Shown here: positions 5,715-10,947 of the stretch, one piece after another
Layout of the letters: every line of letters begins with the position of its first letter
How positions within the stretch are numbered: position 1 is the first letter of the stretch
Assembly: GCA_016297165.1 (NCBI GenBank)
Contig: JAEDHF010000054.1
Location: 1-10,947 of the forward strand
Direction of reading: 5' to 3'
DNA: 10,947 nt
Source of the DNA: Oscillospiraceae bacterium
GTDB taxonomy: Bacteria > Bacillota > Clostridia > Oscillospirales > Ruminococcaceae
The notes under the pieces: generated by a model
The model's database searches: none
Seen by the model: the letters and a program-made list of their open reading frames with translations, nothing else
Told to the model about the DNA's origin: nothing
Made by a program: the position numbers and the translations under genes

Positions 5715-6335
5715 TTAACCATTTCGATAAGCTTTGTCGCCTCTAAGAACCTTATCGGGTTGTGTATCGGCAAGGGTATTGCTTAAACGTACAGGTTCCA
5801 TGCCTATCTGAACAATACCCCTATGGTCTCTTCGGGGAACGCTTACATACTGGAAAAGCTTTCCCGAGGCGCCGTTTATCTGGGGCTCCTGGGCTATTTT
5901 TAAGGTATCATCATCAAGAATGGGCAGAAAAGGCTTGGTCTGCTCCGAGGTTTTAAAGTCGAAGCCGAAATAATCGGGAACTGTACCCCACTGTATAACG
6001 CCCTCTCCGTCGGTAACATGAAGCTCGTCAACGCCGAGAAGCTTTCTGATTCTTTCAAGCTCGGCGCTGTCATCCTTTATGGAGGGGTTAAGCTTAAGCA
6101 TTTCGGCAAATGCATTAGCCTTTGAGATATATTCCTCGTTAAGATTTTCCGTAAGCTCCGCAATAGTAACCTTACTCTCGCTAAGCTTATCAAAAGCGTC
6201 GTTAATTCGCTCTCTTGATGTTTTCTTTACGTTATTTCCGGATACATAAAGCTGAAACAGTAACACGGTGACAGCGATAGCAAGAAGAACAACAACCGCT
6301 ACCCTGAGAATACTAATTACAATTTGCTTTTTCAT
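5715..6335 (-). CDS. Membrane-anchored extracellular Cache-like sensor protein without output domain
   Basis: The 206-residue protein begins with MKKQIV and one transmembrane helix at about 7-30. A helical stretch follows at about 35-80. The next region (about 90-187) resembles the extracytoplasmic Cache sensing domain of chemoreceptors and diguanylate cyclases: VTDGEGVIQWGTVPDYFGFD at 107-126, SEQTKPFLPIL, and GIVQIGMEPVRL at 173-184. Such domains bind small metabolites outside the membrane. No second transmembrane helix, HAMP, kinase, GGDEF or methyl-accepting domain follows, so how it would signal is unknown. The C-terminus is suspicious. A one-base shift near 5741-5747 would replace the last residues (RGDKAYRNG) by EATKLIEMVNEGV, ending at 5702, which looks like a more natural helical tail. 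The start follows GGAG (6344-6347) by eight bases. It is monocistronic, with its own promoter and the shared terminator. The Cache assignment is by motif resemblance only. Confidence 0.75.
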   Translation of the reverse strand: MKKQIVISILRVAVVVLLAIAVTVLLFQLYVSGNNVKKTSRERINDAFDKLSESKVTIAELTENLNEEYISKANAFAEMLKLNPSIKDDSAELERIRKLLGVDELHVTDGEGVIQWGTVPDYFGFDFKTSEQTKPFLPILDDDTLKIAQEPQINGASGKLFQYVSVPRRDHRGIVQIGMEPVRLSNTLADTQPDKVLRGDKAYRNG

Positions 6336-6387
6336 AAATGCTTCTCCGATATATTATTAGGCAGGAAAAATACCCTCACCTATGATT

Positions 6388-6416
6388 ATGATATTACAAC
6401 TATACCAATTTATCAA
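6388..6416 (-). promoter_or_regulatory. Promoter of the Cache-protein gene
   Basis: On the minus strand TTGATA (6411-6416) and TATCAT (6388-6393) are separated by 17 bp. They would start transcription near 6381, about 45 bases before the ATG. A weaker tandem copy of the -10 region (repeat ATTATGATATT at 6386-6396 and 6429-6439) lies 44 bp upstream. Confidence 0.65.
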
Positions 6417-6455
6417 GAATTAAGTGGAATTATGATATTTTTTCGTGACTTTCTA

Positions 6456-6484
6456 TTGAAATGGGACGCCTGATTTGGTATAAA
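6456..6484 (+). promoter_or_regulatory. Possible orphan plus-strand promoter
   Basis: TTGAAA (6456-6461) and TATAAA (6479-6484) are 17 bp apart on the plus strand, in an intergenic region with no plus-strand gene downstream. Transcription would start near 6491 and meet the hairpin at 6513-6544, followed by TTTTATATT. The product would be an RNA of only about 60 bases. Confidence 0.4.
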
Positions 6485-6512
6485 ATACTAAAAGGTGATA
6501 TTCCATAAAAAC

Positions 6513-6544
6513 AGCGGAGTTTCGAAACAGCTCGATTCTCCGCT
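6513..6544 (-). terminator. Terminator of the permease / kinase-like operon
   Basis: The stem AGCGGAG / CTCCGCT is extended by TCGA / TCGA across a symmetric two-base internal loop, with a 6-base apical loop. On the minus strand it follows the stop codon at 6551 by 6 bases and is followed by GTTTTTAT. The plus strand also has TTTT after the stem, so it may act weakly in that direction. Confidence 0.8.
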
Positions 6545-6550
6545 TTTATA

Positions 6551-7150
6551 TTACATATTATTGAGTCTTTCTCTTACATAAGCCTCAATTATATCCGCAG
6601 TCTTATCAAGTCCCAGCCTGCTGCTGTTGATGCAGAGCTCGTAGCAGCGGGAATCGCCCCACTTACCCATACAGTAGTGGTTATGATAAGCCTTTCTGTT
6701 CTTATCGTGCCTGTTCATCGTTATAAGGGCTTCGAACTCGTCCATTTTTCTTATTTCACAGATACGCTTAGCCTTAGCCTTTCTGTCGCCGAGAACAAAT
6801 ACCGAAACCATAGACGGACAATCCTTCAATACGTGTTCCGCACACCTGCCCACCACGATAAAGGACTTTCCTTCGTTAGCCATTCTTTTAAGGTAGTCGA
6901 ACTGGAGATTTGCTACATTCTCCTCGGGGGAGTTGCTGTAGCCCTTTACGGTACGGGATAAAAGATGCTTCTTGGGCAGCTCGTCATACTGCCGCAGCTC
7001 CTCAACGGGAACGTTTCTCTCCTTAGCGATTTCGTCGAGAAGATTATGGCCGTAAATCGGTATTCCGAAGCGCTCGCCGAGAAGCTCTGCAATATAGTGG
7101 CCGCCGCTTCCGTATTCTCTGCCTATTGAAATAATAATCTGCTTTTCCAT
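6551..7150 (-). CDS. Cytidylate kinase-like P-loop protein (AAA_26 family)
   Basis: The 199-residue protein starts ISIGREYGSGGHYIAELLGE, the nucleotide-binding loop of the cytidylate kinase-like (AAA_26) family. The loop at 10-17 is GREYGSGG and lacks the lysine of a canonical Walker A motif, as is usual in this family. A second conserved element is FIVVGRCAEHVL at about 97-108. The C-terminal half contains a His/Lys/Arg-rich segment (MNRHDKNRKAYHNHY, 145-159) that could form the lid. These proteins are common in gut Clostridia, separate from the true Cmk, and their substrate is not established. The start follows AAGGAGG by five bases. That site overlaps the stop codon of the upstream permease gene, indicating translational coupling. 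A strong terminator follows. It may phosphorylate a nucleotide or sense one, but this cannot be decided from sequence. Confidence 0.85.
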   Translation of the reverse strand: MEKQIIISIGREYGSGGHYIAELLGERFGIPIYGHNLLDEIAKERNVPVEELRQYDELPKKHLLSRTVKGYSNSPEENVANLQFDYLKRMANEGKSFIVVGRCAEHVLKDCPSMVSVFVLGDRKAKAKRICEIRKMDEFEALITMNRHDKNRKAYHNHYCMGKWGDSRCYELCINSSRLGLDKTADIIEAYVRERLNNM

Positions 7151-7160
7151 AATTGCCTCC

Positions 7161-8513
7161 TTAAATATATCTTACGAATATAATAGCCATGGAAATTAAA
7201 AGAACGATTATTGTTATAGGAGCGCATACCTTGCAGTATTTGCCCCAGCCGATAGTGTAGCCCTGCTTTGCCGCTACTGAGGTACCCACAACGTTAGCGG
7301 AGGCTCCGATAGGAGTAGCGCTTCCGCCGATATCGGTACCCATAGAGAGGGTCCAGGCGAGAGCGGTAAGGTCAACACCCTGGGAAACCGCAAGAGCCTT
7401 TATAACGGGTATCATCGTTGCCGCAAAGGGAATATTATCCACAAAGGCGCTGGCAATAGCGGAAACCCAGAGGATAATTACAATCATCAGCATTACATTT
7501 CCGCCGCTCAATTCGCCTATCATCTGTGCAACAAGGTTAAGTACTCCGGTGTGCTCAAGTCCTGCAACCACTATAAATAAGCCTACGAAAAAGAGGAGGG
7601 TCTTATAGTCCACGCCCTTAATTATTTCGCCGAAATGACGGGGAGCGGTAAGTACCGTAGCGAGGGCGATAAATAAGCCGATAAAGGAAACGGTAAGCCC
7701 TGTCTGTGCATGGGTAATAAGGAGCACAACAGCCACAAGGAAGATTACTGTGCTTATGATAAAGCCCTTTCTATCCTTGATCGCTTCCGAGGGAGAGGGG
7801 AACTTCGATAAATCGAAGGGAGCTTCGCTTTTCTTGTATTCCTTCCTGAAAACGAGATAGAAATAGAGTATTGAGGCTACCATTCCTGCCGCCGCCATAA
7901 GTCCTGTATTCGTAATAAAATCGGCAAAGGAATAGCCGAGAGAGGTTCCGATAATGATATTGGGCGGGTCGCCGCACATGGTTGCGCTTCCGCCGAGATT
8001 AGCACAGAAGATTTCTGCAAGAATCATGGGTACAGGGTTGAATTTAAGGAGCTGAGCCAGCTCTACGGTTACCGCCGCTAAGAAAAGAATAACGGTAATG
8101 CTGTCGATAAACATGGCGAGGACGCCCGACATAAGCATAAAGGTAATGAAAATCGGTATTGTCTTACATTTTACAAGCTTCGCAATAAGCATACACAGCC
8201 AGCGGAAAAAGCCCACCCTTGCCATGCCCTCAACCATTACCATCATACCTGCGATAAAGATAATCGTTTCCCAGTTTATTCCGGGAACGGATTCTCCCGA
8301 GGTTCCTGCATGGTACCAGAAATCTACGGTAAAAATACTGCCGAAATTAAGGGTTTCAATAACCGCTTCGCCGCTTTGCATACAAGCTCCGAACACAAGT
8401 CCGAGAGTAAGCACGCCGCAGCCCAGGGTTACATAGTGTCGTTCGATTTTATCCAGGACGATAAGTATAAACATCACCACGAATATAACCGCCGCTACAA
8501 TCTGAGCTATCAT
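7161..8513 (-). CDS. ArsB/NhaD-type permease (ion transporter superfamily, SLC13-like)
   Basis: This is a 450-residue polytopic membrane protein of the ion transporter superfamily, which includes ArsB arsenite pumps, NhaD Na+/H+ antiporters, the P protein and SLC13 anion carriers. Each half carries the family hairpin and signature. The first half has FIDSIT (135-140) and NLGGSATMCGDPPN (172-185). The second half has FVDNIP (357-362) and DIGGSATPIGASANVV (394-409). This shows the inverted internal repeat. A short extra loop with aromatic and Gly residues (about 55-80) follows the second transmembrane helix. Length and signatures fit a complete gene. The substrate cannot be assigned. No ars regulator is adjacent, so arsenite is not favoured, and Na+ or a carboxylate/sulfate-type anion is possible. 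The start follows GGAAGG (8523-8528) by nine bases. It is the first gene of an operon with the kinase-like protein, with a good promoter and a structured leader. Confidence 0.92.
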   Translation of the reverse strand: MIAQIVAAVIFVVMFILIVLDKIERHYVTLGCGVLTLGLVFGACMQSGEAVIETLNFGSIFTVDFWYHAGTSGESVPGINWETIIFIAGMMVMVEGMARVGFFRWLCMLIAKLVKCKTIPIFITFMLMSGVLAMFIDSITVILFLAAVTVELAQLLKFNPVPMILAEIFCANLGGSATMCGDPPNIIIGTSLGYSFADFITNTGLMAAAGMVASILYFYLVFRKEYKKSEAPFDLSKFPSPSEAIKDRKGFIISTVIFLVAVVLLITHAQTGLTVSFIGLFIALATVLTAPRHFGEIIKGVDYKTLLFFVGLFIVVAGLEHTGVLNLVAQMIGELSGGNVMLMIVIILWVSAIASAFVDNIPFAATMIPVIKALAVSQGVDLTALAWTLSMGTDIGGSATPIGASANVVGTSVAAKQGYTIGWGKYCKVCAPITIIVLLISMAIIFVRYI

Positions 8514-8534
8514 TTTGTTCTACCTTCCTTTTGT

Positions 8535-8568
8535 GACGAGGGCAGTATTTTTTCTGTCGCCCTTCATC
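8535..8568 (-). promoter_or_regulatory. Hairpin in the permease operon leader
   Basis: On the minus strand GATGAAGGGC pairs with GCCCTCGTC: nine pairs including one G-U, with one bulged A and a 15-base A-rich loop. It lies between the predicted transcription start (about 8582) and the ribosome binding site. There is no following U tract, so it is not an ordinary terminator. A role in stability or regulation is inference. Confidence 0.4.
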
Positions 8569-8588
8569 AGAAATTTTACACGCTGCAT

Positions 8589-8617
8589 AGTATATCACAG
8601 CACGGAAATTTTGGCAA
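8589..8617 (-). promoter_or_regulatory. Promoter of the permease / kinase-like operon
   Basis: On the minus strand TTGCCA (8612-8617) and TATACT (8589-8594) are separated by 17 bp. Transcription would begin near 8582, giving a leader of about 69 bases. Confidence 0.75.
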
Positions 8618-8660
8618 TATACATTATCGACAATATTTTCTGCCCTTAAAAGGAAAACTT

Positions 8661-8732
8661 GTGAGGGATTTTAAGAGAGCGGAGAGGAAAACTATGCAGC
8701 AGCATAATATTGACTTTTTATATCGGAATTGA
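8661..8732 (+). CDS. Possible small ORF, 23 residues
   Basis: A GTG at 8661 follows AAAAGGA by six bases. It opens a 23-codon frame rich in Arg, Lys and Gln, and ends at a TGA (8730-8732) that abuts the -10 box of the methyltransferase promoter. An internal ATG (8694) also has a good site, GGAGAGG. A weak plus-strand promoter (TTGGCA 8611-8616, TATTTT 8634-8639, 17-bp spacer) could drive it. There is no homology I recognise. It could be a leader peptide, a tiny protein or chance. Confidence 0.25.
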   Translation: MRDFKRAERKTMQQHNIDFLYRN

Positions 8733-8738
8733 TATAAT
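8710..8738 (+). promoter_or_regulatory. Promoter of the methyltransferase operon
   Basis: TTGACT (8710-8715) and a consensus TATAAT (8733-8738) are separated by 17 bp. Transcription would begin near 8745. Any start codon upstream of that, such as the ATG at 8710, would lie outside this transcript. Confidence 0.85.
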
Positions 8739-8772
8739 GGAAATATATACTTTATATAAAGGAATAGCGACA

Positions 8773-9558
8773 ATGAAGCTCGATAATATAGATAACGGAA
8801 ACTCCTTCGACTGGGGAAAAACCTCCGCCGATTACGCTAAATACAGGGATATCTACCCCGAGGAATTCTACAGAAGAATAGTAAGACGTAAGCTCTGTGT
8901 AAACAATCAGAAGATACTGGACATCGGAACGGGTACCGGCGTTCTCCCCCGTAATATGTACAGATACGGCGGCGACTGGACAGGAACGGACATTTCGGAA
9001 AACCAGATTAAGGAGGCTAAGCTTTTAGCTGAAAGGGACGGTATGAATATCGACTTTTTTACCTGTGCCGCCGAGAAAATCCCCTTCCCCGAAAAAACCT
9101 TCGATGTCGTTACCGCCTGCCAGTGTATATGGTATCCCGACCATAAGATACTTGCTCCCGTACTTTCGAAAGTCCTTAAGGATAAGGGAAAATTTCTTAT
9201 ATTCTATATGGCGTGGCTCCCCTTCGAGGATAAAATCGCAGGAAAAAGCGAGGAAATAATACTTAAATATAACCCTGAATGGAGCGGCTCGGGGGAAACC
9301 CGTAAGCCCATGTGGGTTCCCGAGGAATATCTCTCCTATTTCGATATAACCTATCGTGAGGAATACGATATTAACGTTCATTTCACAAGAGAAGGCTGGC
9401 ACGGAAGAATGAGAGCCTGCCGTGGGGTAGGCGCATCCCTTCCCGAGGAAAAGCTGAAAATGTGGGAAAAGGAGCATTACGAAATGCTTCTTGAAAATGC
9501 TGCCGAAGAATTCGACATACTGCACTTCGTTTCAATGGCGGAGCTTACTCTCAGATAA
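8773..9558 (+). CDS. Class I SAM-dependent methyltransferase, substrate unknown
   Basis: The 261-residue protein has a Rossmann-type methyltransferase core. Motif I is ILDIGTGTG (48-56), with GTDIS (71-75) whose Asp73 should contact the SAM ribose. AAEKIPFPEKTFDVV (99-113) and LKDKGKFLIF (135-144) follow as in the methyltransf_11/25 families. The C-terminal part (about 150-261) holds the substrate-side insertions, including the segment HFTREGWHGRMRACRGVGAS (203-222), which is similar to that of small-molecule methyltransferases annotated only by fold. I chose the ATG at 8773. It lies downstream of the promoter and has AAAGGA nine bases upstream, whereas the longer in-frame start at 8710 coincides with the -35 box. 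The gene is first in an operon with the rRNA methyltransferase, 31 bases apart. The methyl acceptor cannot be deduced. Confidence 0.88.
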   Translation: MKLDNIDNGNSFDWGKTSADYAKYRDIYPEEFYRRIVRRKLCVNNQKILDIGTGTGVLPRNMYRYGGDWTGTDISENQIKEAKLLAERDGMNIDFFTCAAEKIPFPEKTFDVVTACQCIWYPDHKILAPVLSKVLKDKGKFLIFYMAWLPFEDKIAGKSEEIILKYNPEWSGSGETRKPMWVPEEYLSYFDITYREEYDINVHFTREGWHGRMRACRGVGASLPEEKLKMWEKEHYEMLLENAAEEFDILHFVSMAELTLR

Positions 9559-9589
9559 ACACGGAATATTACAACAACAAGGTGAATAA

Positions 9590-10756
9590 ATGAAAAAAGC
9601 TATAAAGAATCCGATTAACCCCTGCCCCTATCACAAGAAATGCGGAGGCTGTTCCCTTCAGAATCTTACCTACAGCGACCAGCTTCGCTATAAGCAGGTG
9701 CGCCTTATTAAGCTTCTCGGCGTATTCGGTCATGTCGAGGAGATTATCGGAATGGAGGAGCCCCTGCACTACCGAAATAAGGTGCAGGCAGGCTTTCTGA
9801 CCCGAAACGGCGCCGTCGCTTCGGGCGTATATCAGTCCTCAACGGGCAGAATTGTACCCGTAGAAAGCTGTCTTATCGAGAATGAAACCGCCGACAGGAT
9901 AATAGCCACCCTTCGTAAGCTTTTTCAGAGCTTTAAGCTTAAGCCCTACGACCCGAAAACGGGAAAGGGCTTTATCCGCCACGTTCTCGTAAGACGAGGA
10001 CATACAAGCGGACAGGTTATGGCAGTAATAGTTACTACGGGAGGAGAATTTCCCTCGAAGCGCTCCTTTATTAACGCTCTTATAACCCGACATCCCGAAA
10101 TTACTACTATTGTAAGATATGTGAATCAGGGACGTGAAGGCCTTTTTCTCGGCGACGAAAGCGAGATTCTCTTAGGCGACGGCTATATTGAGGATAACCT
10201 TTGCGGTAAGACCTTCAGAATCAGCCCCTCCTCCTTCTATCAGGTAAACTCGGTGCAGGCGGAAAGGCTTTATACGAAGGCGATAGAGCTATTAAACCTG
10301 TCGGGCAGCGAAACCGTTATAGACGCCTACTGCGGAACGGGAACAATAGGACTTATCCTCTCGGAAAAGGCAAAAAAGGTTATCGGTATTGAGCTTAATA
10401 AGTCTGCCGTTGACGACGCAGTATATAACGCAAGAATAAATAACGCCGACAACGTTTCCTTTATAAACGACGACTCGGGAAGAATCCTTACCGAGATAGC
10501 CGTAAACAGGGAGAAAATCGATGCAGTAGTTACCGACCCCCCGAGGGCAGGCTGTTCAAGGGAGTTTCTCAAAAGCCTTATTACGCTGTCTCCCGAAAGG
10601 ATAGTGTATATATCCTGCAACCCCGAAACTCTCGTACGGGACCTTCTTTATCTTAAAAGAAGGGGCTATTGCGCAGAGGTTATACAGCCCTTTGATATGT
10701 TTCCTTATACGAGCCACGTTGAGTGCATAGTCTCACTTACAAAGCAACAGAAATAA
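9590..10756 (+). CDS. rlmD: 23S rRNA (uracil-C5)-methyltransferase, RlmD/RlmC type, without TRAM domain
   Basis: The 388-residue enzyme methylates C5 of a uracil in 23S rRNA using SAM. Near the N-terminus, Cys12, Cys18 and Cys21 (CPYHKKCGGC) together with Cys94 (VESC) are the expected ligands of the 4Fe-4S cluster. The SAM fold follows: DAYCGTGTIG at 245-254, IELN (267-270) and DPPRAGC at 316-322. The catalytic nucleophile is Cys343 in YISCNPETL and the general base is Glu378 in HVEC. The protein begins directly at the Fe-S motif and lacks the N-terminal TRAM domain of E. coli RlmD. That architecture is closer to RlmC, so whether it modifies U1939, U747 or both (as the Gram-positive RlmCD does) is open. 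The start follows AAGGTGA by four bases. It is the second gene of the operon, with a terminator 4 bases after the stop. Confidence 0.93.
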   Translation: MKKAIKNPINPCPYHKKCGGCSLQNLTYSDQLRYKQVRLIKLLGVFGHVEEIIGMEEPLHYRNKVQAGFLTRNGAVASGVYQSSTGRIVPVESCLIENETADRIIATLRKLFQSFKLKPYDPKTGKGFIRHVLVRRGHTSGQVMAVIVTTGGEFPSKRSFINALITRHPEITTIVRYVNQGREGLFLGDESEILLGDGYIEDNLCGKTFRISPSSFYQVNSVQAERLYTKAIELLNLSGSETVIDAYCGTGTIGLILSEKAKKVIGIELNKSAVDDAVYNARINNADNVSFINDDSGRILTEIAVNREKIDAVVTDPPRAGCSREFLKSLITLSPERIVYISCNPETLVRDLLYLKRRGYCAEVIQPFDMFPYTSHVECIVSLTKQQK

Positions 10757-10760
10757 CATA

Positions 10761-10786
10761 AACCGCCCTGCACACGCAAGGCGGTT
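10761..10786 (+). terminator. Terminator of the methyltransferase operon
   Basis: The stem AACCGCC / GGCGGTT is extended by TGC / GCA across one mismatch, with an ACAC loop, and is followed by TTTTAATCTT. The minus-strand gene converging from the right may also use it, although its U run on that side is poor. Confidence 0.85.
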
Positions 10787-10792
10787 TTAATC

Positions 10793-10947
10793 TTATCTGT
10801 TAATTATATATCCCTTCAGTCTCCACCCCTTTTCGGTTTTTACCGCCTCAACCTCAGCAGTACTTATAGTGGGCGATTCACGGTCATTTTCGGAATCGGA
10901 GAGTATTACTATGTTAACTATAGCTTCATTTCCGTCAACGGATTTTA
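10793..10947 (-). CDS. C-terminal end of an unidentified protein, cut by window edge
   Basis: About 51 codons are open from the right edge to a TAA at 10793-10795 on the minus strand. The reading frame has alternating hydrophobic strands (EAIVNIIVILSDS, then ISTAEVEAVKTEKGWRLKGY) and ends INR. This beta-strand pattern with a terminal K-G-W-R-L is common at the end of NTF2-like or DUF4829/DUF4878-like secreted domains, but the fragment is too short to assign. The other two minus frames contain stops throughout. It converges on the rRNA methyltransferase gene, with the hairpin at 10761-10786 between them. Confidence 0.6.
   Translation of the reverse strand, partial: KSVDGNEAIVNIVILSDSENDRESPTISTAEVEAVKTEKGWRLKGYIINR

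Noticed and set aside
6432..6460. Second upstream promoter for the Cache gene (TTCAAT-17-TATCAT)
   Set aside because: The -35 box matches only half the consensus. It is noted as a repeat of the -10 region rather than claimed as a promoter.
8310..8732. Plus-strand open frame of 140 codons
   Set aside because: Its first part is antisense to the permease gene and crosses that operon's promoter. Only the last 23 codons have independent start signals, and they are listed separately at low confidence.
8710..8772. Upstream in-frame extension of the methyltransferase starting at 8710
   Set aside because: The ATG overlaps the -35 box, so the extension would lie outside the transcript. The ATG at 8773 has its own AAAGGA site.
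1..10947. CRISPR arrays, tRNA, rRNA or insertion sequences
   Set aside because: No regularly spaced repeats, cloverleaf-like segments, transposase motifs or terminal inverted repeats were found on either strand.

Overview
The window looks like chromosomal DNA from a low-to-moderate GC, Gram-positive anaerobe of the Clostridia. A Ruminococcus-like member of the Oscillospiraceae is my best guess. The evidence is a sodium-pumping decarboxylase, a phage-type S24 repressor, a DUF1492-type sigma-like regulator, a cytidylate-kinase-like protein paired with an ion permease, strong AGGAGG-type ribosome binding sites, and sigma-A promoters that all have 17-bp spacers. The genus is inference. The strand and gene calls were read directly from the sequence.

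Layout. Positions 1-2067 (minus) hold most of a glycogen phosphorylase gene, cut at the left edge, with its own promoter. Positions 2170-3803 (minus) are a two-gene operon for the small (gamma, OadG-like) and membrane (beta, OadB-like) subunits of a sodium-translocating biotin-dependent decarboxylase. No carboxyltransferase or biotin-carrier gene is adjacent. Positions 3978-5663 form a compact phage-like control module. A self-cleaving XRE/S24 repressor (plus) is divergent from a minus-strand operon encoding a four-CXXC zinc-binding protein and a sigma-70-region-4-like protein. The module has face-to-face promoters, repeated GTTGCAT half-sites, and terminators at both ends that share a 12-bp direct repeat. 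Positions 5715-6335 (minus) encode a membrane-anchored Cache-type sensor with no output domain. Positions 6551-8513 (minus) are a translationally coupled pair: an ArsB/NhaD (ion transporter superfamily) permease followed by a cytidylate-kinase-like protein. Positions 8773-10756 (plus) are a class I SAM methyltransferase and an iron-sulfur 23S rRNA (uracil-C5) methyltransferase in one operon, closed by a terminator. At the right edge (10793-10947, minus) is the C-terminal end of an unidentified protein.

How the genes fit together. The metabolic part concerns glycogen turnover and sodium energetics: the decarboxylase would export Na+, and the permease family often exchanges Na+ or carries anions. 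The regulatory module at 4.0-5.7 kb is the most accessory-looking part. It resembles the control region of a prophage or mobile element, but no integrase, replication or structural gene is present in the window. It may be a remnant or a domesticated damage-responsive switch. No tRNA, rRNA, CRISPR array or insertion sequence was seen.
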